64,000 nt of DNA, taken from assembly GCF_020025155.1 (NCBI RefSeq), contig NZ_CP073751.1, positions 1,488,001-1,552,000 of the forward strand, written 5' to 3'. Shown here piece by piece: positions 1-8,812 of this stretch. The stretch's first letter is position 1. Every line of letters starts with the position of its first letter. The position numbers and the translations under genes were made by a program. Below the pieces are notes generated by a model. It had not been told where the DNA came from, did no database searches, and saw only the letters and a program-made list of their open reading frames with translations. Source of the DNA: Halopseudomonas nanhaiensis. Its GTDB lineage: Bacteria; Pseudomonadota; Gammaproteobacteria; Pseudomonadales; Pseudomonadaceae.

Positions 1-846
1 CGCGCCGTCGCCGTCATCATCGAGTATTACGGTGGCCAGGCGATGCTCAAGCAGTCGATGCATTATCGCTGGTCGTACCGTGAGCAGCAGGAAGCCTTCC
101 TGCACCACGCATTTGCCAGCGGCTCGGGCGCGGATTTCGCCGACAAGGTGATGGGGCGAATGCAGTCGTACCTGCCCCGGCTGGGGGTCACCGAACAGAG
201 CATTGCTCACATTGAACGTTCCTATGAAACCCTGCTCGATCTTCTGGAAGACCATTTCCAGCACTGGCCGTACCTGCTTGGCGGTCGGCCATGCATCGCG
301 GACTACGGACTGATCGCCTCGATGTTCGCCCACCTCGGGCGCGACCCGGTACCGGCGCAGATCATGAAGACCCGGGCGCCACGAGTCTATCGGTGGGTGG
401 AACGCATGACCGCCCCGGGGCTGGACGTGACCGAATACGCTGGTTGCGCGGCCGAGTTGGTCGCTGGTGACCGGATTCCTCCAAGCCTGGAGCCGGTGTT
501 GCGACACATTGCGGCGGATATCTTTCCCGAACTGACTGACAAGCTGGTGTTCATTGATGCCTGGGTCGACCGCGTGCAGCCGGCTGACGGCGACCCGGTC
601 ACTGACAAACCGCAGCAACGGCAGCTCGGCCTGGTGAAGACCCACTATCACGACGCACCGGTCGAAGTGGGGGTGGAGCCCTATCTGCTGTATGTGTTGC
701 AGCGCGCGGTCGCGCCCGGCCTGGAGACAGGGCAGGTGCAACAGGTGGTGGCGAAGCTCGGGGACTATGGCCTTGGCAAGGCCGTGCCGCTTGGTGGCGA
801 CTACCGCGTAGGACGACAGAACAATATCGAAGTCTGGCAGCGCTGA
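1..846 (+). CDS. Glutathione S-transferase family protein, 5' end cut by window
   Basis: The frame is open from the first base, so the gene begins before the window; 281 residues are visible. The visible part has the all-helical look of a GST C-terminal domain: an AMHYRW-type stretch (here SMHYRWSY) near the start and a PYLLGGRPCIADYGL segment typical of the GST N-capping/hydrophobic staple region, where an aspartate precedes the helix. The N-terminal thioredoxin fold that would bind glutathione is probably outside the window. GST-like proteins of this larger size are common in proteobacteria and their substrates are usually unknown. An internal ATG at 43 exists but is unlikely to be the start because similarity to the family begins upstream of it. 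Confidence 0.75.
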   Translation, partial: RAVAVIIEYYGGQAMLKQSMHYRWSYREQQEAFLHHAFASGSGADFADKVMGRMQSYLPRLGVTEQSIAHIERSYETLLDLLEDHFQHWPYLLGGRPCIADYGLIASMFAHLGRDPVPAQIMKTRAPRVYRWVERMTAPGLDVTEYAGCAAELVAGDRIPPSLEPVLRHIAADIFPELTDKLVFIDAWVDRVQPADGDPVTDKPQQRQLGLVKTHYHDAPVEVGVEPYLLYVLQRAVAPGLETGQVQQVVAKLGDYGLGKAVPLGGDYRVGRQNNIEVWQR

Positions 847-918
847 TCGCCGCGTCCGGCCATGCGAACGACCGTTGTCGTAGCGCACCTTGGTCCGATT
901 GACTCCAGGCTGGCGTCG

Positions 919-942
919 TTGCGGCGAAGACGCCGCTCCCAC
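919..942 (-). repeat. REP-like palindromic element
   Basis: On the minus strand this reads GTGGGAGCGGCGTCTTCGCC followed by GCAA. That resembles the extragenic palindromic repeats scattered through Pseudomonas genomes, which carry a GTGGGAGCGG head and a small GGCG...CGCC foldback. It lies in the 233-bp gap between the GST-like gene and the SDR gene, where I see no gene. Only one copy was noticed in the window, so the assignment rests on resemblance. Confidence 0.4.
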
Positions 943-1079
943 CGATCCGGATTTCGAAGCCGTCCCGGGCGCGCGACTGCGCCTTCGACGGAAGCGTCCC
1001 AATAGCCTCCAATACGCTCGCAGTGGATCGCTGCTACCTTGTCTGGTTAACGCAACCGACTCAACAGGGGAGCCTTCCT

Positions 1080-1742
1080 ATGCAACAGGTAGTCATCACC
1101 GGCGCGAACCGCGGGATAGGTCTGGAACTGGCGCGGCTGTATGCCGGGCAGGGCAAGCGCGTGATCGGCGTCTGCCGCGAGTCTTCTGCCGCGCTCGATC
1201 AGATCGCGGCGCGTGTCATCAGCAGTGTCGACGTCACCCGCGATGAGGACGTGCGCAAGCTGGTCGAGGCGCTGGACGGTGAAAGCATTGATCTGCTGAT
1301 CAACAATGCCGGGCTTCTGCGGGACGAGCGTCTCGGCACTATCGATTTCGACTCGATTCGTCAGCAGATGGAGGTTAACGCCTACGCTCCGTTGCGCGTT
1401 ACAGAAGCATTGCTGCCGCTACTTGGGCAGGGCGCCAAGGTCGCTAACATCACCAGCCGCATGGGCTCGATGGCGGACAACGATTCTGGCGGACGCTATG
1501 GTTATCGTGCGTCGAAAGCTGCGCTCAACGCCTTTGGCAAGTCTCTCGCGATGGACCTGAAGGGGCGCGGCATTGCTGTTGCGTTGCTACACCCCGGCTA
1601 CGTACAGACCCGCATGACCGGCAATACCGGGCAGATGACGCCTGAGGAATCGGCAGCCGGCATTGCGGCACGGATCGATGCGTTGACGCTCGATAACACC
1701 GGCTCCTTCTGGCACAGCAATGGCGAGTTGCTGCCCTGGTAA
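1080..1742 (+). CDS. Short-chain dehydrogenase/reductase (SDR) family oxidoreductase
   Basis: A 220-residue classical SDR. The nucleotide-binding motif TGANRGIG is at the N terminus, the structural NNAG motif is near the middle (LINNAGLL), and the active site is present as a serine in NITSRMGS and YRASK (YxxxK). The start at 1080 is chosen because AGGGGAG lies about seven bases upstream and the Rossmann strand begins three residues later; a longer frame upstream lacks these. The short C terminus resembles the C-factor/CsgA-like SDR group. It presumably reduces or oxidises a small carbonyl/alcohol with NAD(P)(H); the substrate cannot be read from sequence. Confidence 0.85.
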   Translation: MQQVVITGANRGIGLELARLYAGQGKRVIGVCRESSAALDQIAARVISSVDVTRDEDVRKLVEALDGESIDLLINNAGLLRDERLGTIDFDSIRQQMEVNAYAPLRVTEALLPLLGQGAKVANITSRMGSMADNDSGGRYGYRASKAALNAFGKSLAMDLKGRGIAVALLHPGYVQTRMTGNTGQMTPEESAAGIAARIDALTLDNTGSFWHSNGELLPW

Positions 1743-1815
1743 GCGCCCGCAGGCTCGGTGATTCGGCAGGTTTCGGTGTATCGTTGCCGCTCTTACCTTA
1801 CTTATCGGGCGCACC

Positions 1816-2301
1816 ATGCACCGCACTGTCATACAAGCCGATTACCATGACGAGGCGCACGCGCGTGCGATCGTCGAGCTGCTCGACCTTTACGCAATGG
1901 ATCCGATGGGCGGCAGCGAAGCGTTGCCCACTCTGGTCAAGGCCATGTTGGTAGAGCGCCTTGCCGCCTTGCCGCATGCCTTCAGTGTCCTCTGTTTCGT
2001 CGACGGGGCTCCCGCGGGGCTGGTCAACTGCTTCGAGGGGTTCTCGACATTCGAGGCGCAGCCGCTGGTCAATATTCACGACGTCGTGGTTGCAAGGCGG
2101 TACCGCGGGCAGGGGGTGAGCCAGGCAATGCTGTTCGAGGTCGAGCGTATTGCCCGGGAGCGAGGATGCTGCAAGCTGACGCTGGAGGTGCTCGAAGGCA
2201 ACGACGTGGCACAACGCGCTTATCAGAAGATCGGATTTGCCAACTACCAACTGGACCCGGCCATGGGGCGGGCCATGTTCTGGCAGAAGAAACTCAGTTG
2301 A
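1816..2301 (+). CDS. GNAT family N-acetyltransferase
   Basis: A 161-residue single-domain GNAT. The acetyl-CoA pyrophosphate-binding loop (motif A, Q/RxxGxG/A) is visible as RRYRGQGVSQAML, preceded by the strand NIHDVVVA and followed by the helix and strand LTLEVLEGNDVAQRAYQKIGF typical of motif B. It transfers acetyl from acetyl-CoA to an amine, but the substrate is not predictable. It stands 74 bp after the SDR and 25 bp before the MFS gene on the same strand, so it could share a transcript with either. Confidence 0.85.
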   Translation: MHRTVIQADYHDEAHARAIVELLDLYAMDPMGGSEALPTLVKAMLVERLAALPHAFSVLCFVDGAPAGLVNCFEGFSTFEAQPLVNIHDVVVARRYRGQGVSQAMLFEVERIARERGCCKLTLEVLEGNDVAQRAYQKIGFANYQLDPAMGRAMFWQKKLS

Positions 2302-2326
2302 CCAAGCAGGCTAGCCGGGAGCGAGC

Positions 2327-3673
2327 ATGAGCCAGAACCAGTTGGCGCCGAAGCGGGAAATCTTCGGCTGGGCGATGTTCGATTTTGCCAATCAAGGTTA
2401 CACACTGCTGATCATTACGGTGATCTTCGGCGACCTGTTCACCCGGGTGATCGTCGGCGATGCGCCGGACTACCGGCTCGGCAATCTGCTCTGGAGCGTG
2501 GCGCTCGCCGCCAGCTACCTGATGGTGGTGGTAGCGAACCCGGTATGCGGCGCGGTCATGGATTACACGCATAGCCGCAAGCGCTTTCTGTTCGGCAGCT
2601 ATCTGCTTACCGTCATCGCCACAGCGCTGCTGTACTTCGTTGAGCCGGGATGGCACACGGTTGCCGTATTGCTGATCATTCTGTCCAACTTCGCCTACTC
2701 GATCGGGGAGGGCTTTATTGCGAGCTTTCTGCCTGACCTCGGGCCGCGCAAGGCGCTGGGCTGGATCTCCGGCCTTGGCTGGGGTCTGGGCTATATCGGT
2801 GGGCTGGTGGCGGCCGTGTTCGCTCTGCTGTTCCTCGGCGAGGTCTCGGCAGAAAACTACGATACGATCCGTTGGGTCGGGCCCTTCGCCGGTTTCTTCT
2901 TCCTGATCGCTGCGGTCCCGACCTTCCTCTGGCTGAAAGAACGGCATGACTCGCTGCCTGCTGCGTCGAACACTGGACTGATGCGCATCGGCCTGTCTCG
3001 CGTCGCGACGACCTGGCGTGAAATCCATTACTTCCGTGATCTCCGCGCCTTGCTGATATCGGTATTCTTCACCATGTCCGGTGTGTACATCATCATCGCT
3101 TTCTCGTTCATTTACGGCGCCCAGGTGATTGGCTGGGAAGAGGATGTTCGGGTGCTGATGTTCATCATCGTGCAGATCACCGCAGCACTCGGCGCTGTAG
3201 GCTTCGGCTGGCTGCAGAGCCGGCTCGGGGCGAAGACGACCTACCTGATGACGCTCGTTCTTTGGCTCGCAGCGATCCTTGCCATATGGCAGACCCCGGC
3301 GCTGACTCTGGGGATGCAGCGCGCTTTCGGTGTCGATTGGGAAGCGCAGTACGTGTTTCTGATCGCCGGTGTGCTGGCCGGTGCCAGTCTCGGCTCCTCG
3401 CAATCGGCTACCCGTGCTCTGGTTGGTGTCCTGACCCCGCGAGGCAAGGAGGGCGAGTTCTTCGGCCTGTGGGGCATGGCCTCCAAGCTGGCCGCGGTGT
3501 TCGGCATGCTGGGTCTGGGCGCGATCCAGTGGGGGCTGGGTCTGGCCGATGCGATCGTGTTCTGCCTGGTGCTATTCGTGCTGGCGATCGTTACGGTGCT
3601 GCCGGTGAATGAGCAGCGTGGTGCCGATGCGGCCGAGCAGTGGCACGATCCGGCGTCCGGTCAGCCGCTCTGA
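2327..3673 (+). CDS. MFS transporter, UMF1 (Atg22-like) family
   Basis: A 448-residue inner-membrane protein with about 12 hydrophobic segments. The N terminus, KREIFGWAMFDFANQGY, is the hallmark of the UMF1 branch of the major facilitator superfamily (the GWAxYDxANS-type motif of Atg22-like permeases). A conserved central segment (GEGFIASFLPDLGP) and a late SSQSATRALVGVLTP stretch also fit. These transporters are thought to export amino acids or other small solutes in eukaryotic vacuoles; the bacterial substrates are mostly unknown. The stop is followed by a small foldback near 3677-3692 that could act in termination. Confidence 0.85.
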   Translation: MSQNQLAPKREIFGWAMFDFANQGYTLLIITVIFGDLFTRVIVGDAPDYRLGNLLWSVALAASYLMVVVANPVCGAVMDYTHSRKRFLFGSYLLTVIATALLYFVEPGWHTVAVLLIILSNFAYSIGEGFIASFLPDLGPRKALGWISGLGWGLGYIGGLVAAVFALLFLGEVSAENYDTIRWVGPFAGFFFLIAAVPTFLWLKERHDSLPAASNTGLMRIGLSRVATTWREIHYFRDLRALLISVFFTMSGVYIIIAFSFIYGAQVIGWEEDVRVLMFIIVQITAALGAVGFGWLQSRLGAKTTYLMTLVLWLAAILAIWQTPALTLGMQRAFGVDWEAQYVFLIAGVLAGASLGSSQSATRALVGVLTPRGKEGEFFGLWGMASKLAAVFGMLGLGAIQWGLGLADAIVFCLVLFVLAIVTVLPVNEQRGADAAEQWHDPASGQPL

Positions 3674-3755
3674 AACGCGACTGTTCGCGGCTCGCTGTAC
3701 CGTTCGCCTCCCCTGACAGTTGAGTACACTGGCGGACCCGTCTTCAGGTGCCCCT

Positions 3756-4658
3756 ATGAGCCGTCCCATTCCGGAAGCCACAAAAGGTGTGTTGTTCGGC
3801 CTGAGTGCCTACACGCTCTGGGGCTCGTTTCCGCTGTTCTTCGCGCTGTTCCAGGGTGTCCCGGCATTCGAGGTGCTGACCCACCGGATCATCTGGTCCT
3901 GCGTGTTTCTGGCTCTGGTGATCAGTCTTCTGCGCCGCTGGACGCCTGTGTTGACCGCGCTCGGGCAGCCTCGACGGCTGGGCACGGTACTCGGCTGTGC
4001 TGTGCTGATTGCGCTGAACTGGGGCATCTATATCTACGCCGTGGAGACGCGGCACGTGCTCCAGGCGAGTCTCGGTTATTTCCTCACACCGCTGATCAAC
4101 GTGGCGCTGGGCATGCTGGTGCTGCGCGAACGCATGGCGCCGGCACAGGCTGTCGCCGTGCTCCTGGCCGGCCTTGGCATCGTGGTGCAGATCGTCCTGC
4201 TCGGCAGCCTGCCGTGGATCAGCCTGGCGCTGGCGGTGAGCTTTGGTCTCTACGGACTGCTGCGCAAGCAGGTGGAGCTCGATGGTCTGTCCGGCCTTTT
4301 TGTCGAAACGCTGCTTCTGCTGCCGTTGGGGCTGCTGGTGCTGGGAGCAATGCTTGCCATCGATGCGTCGCACTTCACCGTGGAGCCGCGCTTGACCTTT
4401 CTTCTGATGGCGAGCGGGGTTGTGACAGCGATACCGCTGCTGGCGTTTGCCGGTGCCGCACGCAGGCTGCGCCTGGCCACGGTCGGCTTTCTGATGTACA
4501 TCAATCCGACGCTTCAGTTCTTCATTGCACTATGGGTATTCAATGAACCACTGGATCAGGTTCAACTGATCAGCTTCGTGATGATCTGGGCCGCGCTGGT
4601 GCTCTATTCGTGGTCGACATACAGGGTCGCGGCGAAGGACCGGCGAGCGCGGGCCTAG
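3756..4658 (+). CDS. rarD: RarD-type EamA family transporter
   Basis: A 300-residue protein with ten hydrophobic segments and the RarD signature N terminus TKGVLFGLSAYTLWGSFPLFF, followed by EVLTHRIIWS. The second EamA half includes the NPTLQFFIALWVFNEPL segment. RarD proteins belong to the drug/metabolite transporter superfamily and are annotated as chloramphenicol-sensitive proteins, but the physiological substrate is unclear. I start at the ATG at 3756 rather than the TTG at 3720 because the extra twelve residues are not hydrophobic or conserved. Its 3' end overlaps the convergent diguanylate cyclase stop by 4 bp. Confidence 0.85.
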   Translation: MSRPIPEATKGVLFGLSAYTLWGSFPLFFALFQGVPAFEVLTHRIIWSCVFLALVISLLRRWTPVLTALGQPRRLGTVLGCAVLIALNWGIYIYAVETRHVLQASLGYFLTPLINVALGMLVLRERMAPAQAVAVLLAGLGIVVQIVLLGSLPWISLALAVSFGLYGLLRKQVELDGLSGLFVETLLLLPLGLLVLGAMLAIDASHFTVEPRLTFLLMASGVVTAIPLLAFAGAARRLRLATVGFLMYINPTLQFFIALWVFNEPLDQVQLISFVMIWAALVLYSWSTYRVAAKDRRARA

Positions 4659-5821
4659 GCAATTTCGAGCGCCTCGAACCCGGCCAGGCAAACGCGATTG
4701 CGGCCTGCTGCCTTGGCCCGGTACATGGCTTCGTCTGCCCGCGCTATCAGGCCGGAGGGCGAGTCGTTTTCCGCCGGCACGCCGCACCAGACGCCGGCAC
4801 TGATGCTGCACGGCACACGCAGCCCATCGACCGGCGTGGGCGATTCGAGCAAGGTAGTGCGCAAGCGGTTGGCCGCGAGCATGGCGGCCTCGGTATCTAT
4901 CTCCGGGAGAATCAACAGAAATTCCTCGCCGCCGAAGCGTCCGATCGCATCGGACTGGCGCAGCTGCTGCTCAAGCAGTTCGACGCTATGGCGCAGTACC
5001 GCGTCGCCGATCTGGTGCCCGTGCTGGTCATTGATCAGTTTGAAATCGTCAAGGTCGATCAGGACCAGCGCCAGACTCGCGCCGCTGCGACGGCTGCGCT
5101 CTATCTCTCGATCGAGCTGCTCCAGCACCGCCCGGCGATTCCAGATTCCGGTGAGCGGGTCTCGCAGGGCGAACTCCACCAGGCGCGCCTCGATGCGCTC
5201 TTTCGACAGCAGGATCAGACCGAGCGATAACATGATGACCGTCACTGTCCCAATGCTGACCGAGATGGTCTGTTTGATATTGCTCACGTCGTACCGCATG
5301 TCTTCAGCAGTGCCAAACAGAAGCGTCAGCACGCGGATGCCGATCCCCACGAGACTGACGGCGGCACCGGTGATCAGCAACAGGTGCGCACGCCCATCCG
5401 CCAGAGCTCGATGGAGGGCGAACCGGATGATCAGTGCGCACTGCAACATGAGCACGCCCGAAGCAACCAGCATTCGTGGCTCGCGGGTGTCGATCAAGAC
5501 TGCCAGACCGACTGCCATGATCGCCGTCGGACAGAACAGCCAGGCCCAGGGAACGCGGACATCGCTGATCCGGAAGATGCTTGCGCTGTAACTGGCCAGC
5601 GCAGCGGAGAGTAGCGTGTTGCCGACGGCGTAGCTGAGCCAGAGGGGTGTATGGCCGTAGGAGGTAAAGCACATGTAGCCGAGCGCGTGCGACAGAAGTC
5701 CCGCAGCGGCCACCAGCATGCCATCACGCTGAGTGGACCGCCCGACGACAAACAGACAGAACGCCATGATCGCAGCGACCCATGCAACGGAGGCGAAGAT
5801 GCTGGGGGTATGCGCGATCAT
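4655..5821 (-). CDS. Membrane-bound GGDEF diguanylate cyclase
   Basis: A 388-residue protein. The first ~200 residues are six or so hydrophobic segments forming a membrane sensor region; the C-terminal ~170 residues are a GGDEF domain. The catalytic signature is GGEEF (in RFGGEEFLLIL), an active variant, and an RQSD inhibitory site lies five residues upstream, so product inhibition by cyclic di-GMP is expected. The domain start (LRDPLTGIWNRRA) and the metal-site DLDDFKLINDQHGH are intact. It should make c-di-GMP from two GTP and promote sessile behaviour. The start at 5821 is preferred; an upstream ATG at 5869 would add 16 residues without a ribosome site. Confidence 0.9.
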   Translation of the reverse strand: MIAHTPSIFASVAWVAAIMAFCLFVVGRSTQRDGMLVAAAGLLSHALGYMCFTSYGHTPLWLSYAVGNTLLSAALASYSASIFRISDVRVPWAWLFCPTAIMAVGLAVLIDTREPRMLVASGVLMLQCALIIRFALHRALADGRAHLLLITGAAVSLVGIGIRVLTLLFGTAEDMRYDVSNIKQTISVSIGTVTVIMLSLGLILLSKERIEARLVEFALRDPLTGIWNRRAVLEQLDREIERSRRSGASLALVLIDLDDFKLINDQHGHQIGDAVLRHSVELLEQQLRQSDAIGRFGGEEFLLILPEIDTEAAMLAANRLRTTLLESPTPVDGLRVPCSISAGVWCGVPAENDSPSGLIARADEAMYRAKAAGRNRVCLAGFEALEIA

Positions 5822-6044
5822 TGATTGATCGCCACGAAGCGGCGGAGGAAAAGCCTTCCGCGAGGCCATCCGGGGATGGGTGCGAGCGCTGACAGATTCA
5901 CCGTAATTCCTTTACGTCTCGTTGCCGGTCATTGACTGACCGACACCGATGCGGATGACCGCTGGCTAAATCCTGTTTCGATGGCGATGTTGTACTGCGG
6001 CCGTATCATCGCGTCAAGCGCGGGGTTGCACTGCTTTCGTGTCG

Positions 6045-6347
6045 TTAGCGGGCCTGGCGCACCACCGCCAGAGGCACGGTGCGGGCGTCGCGTTGGGCCA
6101 GAAAGCGCGTGCAACTGACCCGGAGGAACGACGCAAAATTCACCACTTCACCGCGATACTCCATGAGCTCATCGTACAGTTTCGTGATCAGCTGATTGGT
6201 AGTCATGCCGTCTACCTCGGCAATGTCGCGCAAAATATCCCAGAACTGGTTTTCCAGGCGCAATGTGGTGACCACGCCGCGTATGCGCAGGGACCGAGAG
6301 CGCGATTCATAGAGAATCGGGTCCGCTTTTACATAGAGCTCGCACAT
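6045..6347 (-). CDS. Ribbon-helix-helix domain protein
   Basis: A 100-residue protein beginning MCELYVKADPILYESRSRSL, then a strand (RGVVTTLRLENQFWDIL) and helices ending NQLITKLYDELMEY. This is the pattern of the ribbon-helix-helix family (RHH_4 type), small dimeric DNA-binding proteins. A GGAGAG sits five bases before the ATG. Its target is unknown. It follows the DJ-1-like gene on the same strand but a strong hairpin separates them, so it probably has its own promoter. Confidence 0.7.
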   Translation of the reverse strand: MCELYVKADPILYESRSRSLRIRGVVTTLRLENQFWDILRDIAEVDGMTTNQLITKLYDELMEYRGEVVNFASFLRVSCTRFLAQRDARTVPLAVVRQAR

Positions 6348-6360
6348 GTCATCTCTCCGT

Positions 6361-6385
6361 TGAAAGCCGCCCGTGTTCGGGCGGC
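6361..6385 (-). terminator. Rho-independent terminator after the DJ-1/PfpI gene
   Basis: GCCGCCCG (6366-6373) and CGGGCGGC (6378-6385) form a perfect 8-bp stem with a 4-base loop. It is followed on the minus strand by a short TTTC tract and lies 8 bp after the stop of the DJ-1/PfpI gene. Confidence 0.65.
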
Positions 6386-6392
6386 AGTGACG

Positions 6393-6974
6393 TCACAGTG
6401 TGATCTTCGCGCCCAGCAGTTTGATGAACGCTGCCAGCCAGGCGGGGTGCGAAGGCCATGCTGGGGCTGTAGCCAGATTACCCTCTACATGCGCCTGGTC
6501 GGCCGGAATATCGATGAAGCTGCCGCCGGCCATGCGTACATCCGGACCGCAGGCAGGGTAGGCGCTGCATTCACGGCCTTCCAGAATACCGGCTGCGGCG
6601 AGCAACTGCGCGCCGTGACAGACCGCTGCGATCGGCTTTCCGGCCCGGTCGAAACTGCGCACGATGTCCAGCACCTGGTCGTTCAGCCGCAGGTACTCGG
6701 GCGCCCGCCCGCCCGGCACCACCAGGCCGACGTACGCGTCTACGTCGACCTTGTCGAAATCGTAGTTGAGTACGAAATTGTGGCCCGGCTTTTCGGTGTA
6801 GGTCTGGTCACCTTCGAAATCGTGGATCGCCGTCCGCACGCTGTCGCCTGCACGCTTGTTCGGACATACGGCGTGTACGGTATAGCCGAGCATGCTCAGC
6901 GCCTGAAACGGCACCATGGTCTCATAGTCTTCGGTAAAGTCGCCGGCCAGCAGCAGAATCTTCTTGTCGGTCAT
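6393..6974 (-). CDS. DJ-1/PfpI family protein
   Basis: A 193-residue protein of the DJ-1/PfpI class I glutamine amidotransferase-like superfamily. The nucleophile elbow AVCHGAQLL carries the conserved cysteine, preceded by the strand [11 protein letters not shown] and an upstream acidic residue in GDFTEDYE that normally hydrogen-bonds the cysteine. Members include deglycase/glyoxalase-like and chaperone-like proteins, so the activity is uncertain. The start at 6974 is chosen because AAGGAG lies nine bases upstream; an in-frame TTG six codons earlier overlaps that ribosome site. Confidence 0.85.
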   Translation of the reverse strand: MTDKKILLLAGDFTEDYETMVPFQALSMLGYTVHAVCPNKRAGDSVRTAIHDFEGDQTYTEKPGHNFVLNYDFDKVDVDAYVGLVVPGGRAPEYLRLNDQVLDIVRSFDRAGKPIAAVCHGAQLLAAAGILEGRECSAYPACGPDVRMAGGSFIDIPADQAHVEGNLATAPAWPSHPAWLAAFIKLLGAKITL

Positions 6975-7121
6975 CGCGCATTGCTCCTTCAATTCAGGGA
7001 GAGCAAAGCTTGCCGCGAAATGCGTTGTAGCGGGTAACAGCGGGGTACTACACGGTGAGTGTGCCGATTGGCGCGTCGGAGGACCAGGACGACATGCGCC
7101 GCCCTGGTCTGCCGAGTGTCG

Positions 7122-8522
7122 TCAGAGCCCTGCCGAGCACGCCGGCAGGTTGCTCCGCTCAGGGGTGGTGAAGGCGCAGCCGTAGTTCGGATCGGCTACC
7201 ACCTCGGCGTCGAGGACTTCATCACCGGCTGGCTTGATACCGTTCTGCTCCCAATTGAGCATGTCGGCGAAGGCCTGGACCTGCTCCTGCGCGCTGAAGT
7301 CGCAGTGCGACGGCGCGCGGATCGCACGTTGTACCAGCAGATCATCACTGCCATTCGCTTCGGCGCGCTCGCGGTGGATCTGCATGTGCTTGAATGGCAC
7401 ATACAGGTCGCCGAGGGTGTGGATGCTCACGACCGGTACGTCGAACTCGCCGTTGACCACTGGAATCCAGCGCAGGCCGTCATCACGCATGCCGTTGGCC
7501 GGCGGATGTCCGATGACGCGAAGAATGCTCTTGTTGAACTCGCGTTCCTCCCGATTTTGCCCTTCCTGTCCGTCGACGTTGTAGCGAACGCCCTGATTGC
7601 CAGTGAGCGGCTTGGCCAGGATGCCGTTGATGCGGCCGTCGCCGCCGCCGGTAGACATCACGGTGAACTGCAACAATGACCGGAAACCCTGCGCAAAAAT
7701 CGGTCGCTCGCCACCGCTCAGGTCACGTACGATATTTTCCAGTTTCAGGCCCTGCTCGTTGGGGACGAACGGGAACACGGTCCACAGGTTGGCCTGGATC
7801 TGCGGTAACTTCGTTTGAAAGTCGGTCGCGGGATAACTGGTCGGCCCAAGCCCTGCCAGATGTTGAGCGGCGAAGGTGAAGTTCGCCAGGTATTCGAACT
7901 CGTAGGTATCACCGGTGACGCCACACATGGGCACCGAGCCGGCGTATTGCACCGGGTTGTTCGCGGTGGCAAGGGTCTCGGCCTCAACGGCTGCGGCGGC
8001 TACGTGCCCTCCCATGGAGTGGCCGGTTATGTAGATCTTTCCAGGCTCCTCCTGGCCGGTAATCGAGCTGAAGGCCAGGGCCAGGGCGTTGGTGTCTTCC
8101 ACGCCGGCGCGCACATCATAGTAGTTCCGGCTGTAGCTCGAGGCCGCCCAGGCGTAGCCATTGTCCAGCAGCCATGGCCTCAGCGCCGCTGGCGGGCCAA
8201 CGGTCAGCGCGCTTCCGGTCCCGCGATAGCCGTGGGCATACATGACCAGCATGCCGTTCCAGTTCTGCGGCACCTCGATCTGATAGGAGGCGTTCTGGTG
8301 CACACCCGTGAACCGCTGTGTATCAGGAAATGCTGCCAGGGCTGGCAGAGGCGCTACAACAGGAGTGAAACTCCGCGAGTCCTGCTCACGCACGTCGCCC
8401 CATTGGGACGGGGTAGGGGTCACTGGCTTGCCTTTGGCGTAGGCGGCAGTGGTGCCCGCCGCACCGAACAGCAAAATACTGGCGCAGAGCAGCGCCGAGG
8501 TGGCTTTCTTGTTGTTGTTCAT
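7122..8522 (-). CDS. Secreted alpha/beta hydrolase
   Basis: A 466-residue protein with a Sec signal peptide (basic NNNKK, hydrophobic ALLCASILLFGAAG, then AYA-K). The nucleophile elbow is GHSMGG in YITGHSMGGHV, and a plausible acid (TLGDLYVP) and histidine (APSHCDF) complete a serine-hydrolase triad. An MYAHGY segment may form the oxyanion hole. It is longer than simple esterases and has a roughly 130-residue insert between the elbow and the acid. The substrate is unknown. GGAGAG precedes the ATG at 8522. The DUF1329 gene lies upstream on the same strand, about 290 bp away. Confidence 0.8.
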   Translation of the reverse strand: MNNNKKATSALLCASILLFGAAGTTAAYAKGKPVTPTPSQWGDVREQDSRSFTPVVAPLPALAAFPDTQRFTGVHQNASYQIEVPQNWNGMLVMYAHGYRGTGSALTVGPPAALRPWLLDNGYAWAASSYSRNYYDVRAGVEDTNALALAFSSITGQEEPGKIYITGHSMGGHVAAAAVEAETLATANNPVQYAGSVPMCGVTGDTYEFEYLANFTFAAQHLAGLGPTSYPATDFQTKLPQIQANLWTVFPFVPNEQGLKLENIVRDLSGGERPIFAQGFRSLLQFTVMSTGGGDGRINGILAKPLTGNQGVRYNVDGQEGQNREEREFNKSILRVIGHPPANGMRDDGLRWIPVVNGEFDVPVVSIHTLGDLYVPFKHMQIHRERAEANGSDDLLVQRAIRAPSHCDFSAQEQVQAFADMLNWEQNGIKPAGDEVLDAEVVADPNYGCAFTTPERSNLPACSAGL

Positions 8523-8749
8523 GAACTCTCCAGACTTCTTGTTTTTGTATCGGGTCGGAACTAACTTCGGATCCGGTAGCGCGAGCGCGCTGATAGTCAC
8601 GGCTCGGCCTTGCTGGTATATGCCTGCCTTGTAGTGGCGTCAACGAAGCGGCGTTGCCGTTCGTCGGAACACTTGATCGACGGAATTATGACGGAGTGCG
8701 ACCGCTCTGCGCTGCGGGTTCTAGAGGAGAGGGGCAGTGCCGATACACG

Positions 8750-8767
8750 CTCCCCCATTCGGGGGAG
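8750..8767 (-). terminator. GC-rich hairpin downstream of the DUF1329 gene
   Basis: CTCCCCC and GGGGGAG form a perfect 7-bp stem with an ATTC loop. A second inverted repeat, GCCAGC/GCTGGC, lies between it and the DUF1329 stop (8781-8805). Neither has a clear T tract, so termination is an inference from position. Confidence 0.4.
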
Positions 8768-8812
8768 GAGCGAAAGAAGTGCCAGCCGGGGGGTAAGTGG
8801 CTGGCGGCTGGA

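Noticed and set aside
2294-3403. Long minus-strand frame opposite the UMF1 transporter
   Set aside because: Antisense shadow of a well-supported membrane protein gene; the translation is Arg/Gln/His-rich with no family resemblance.
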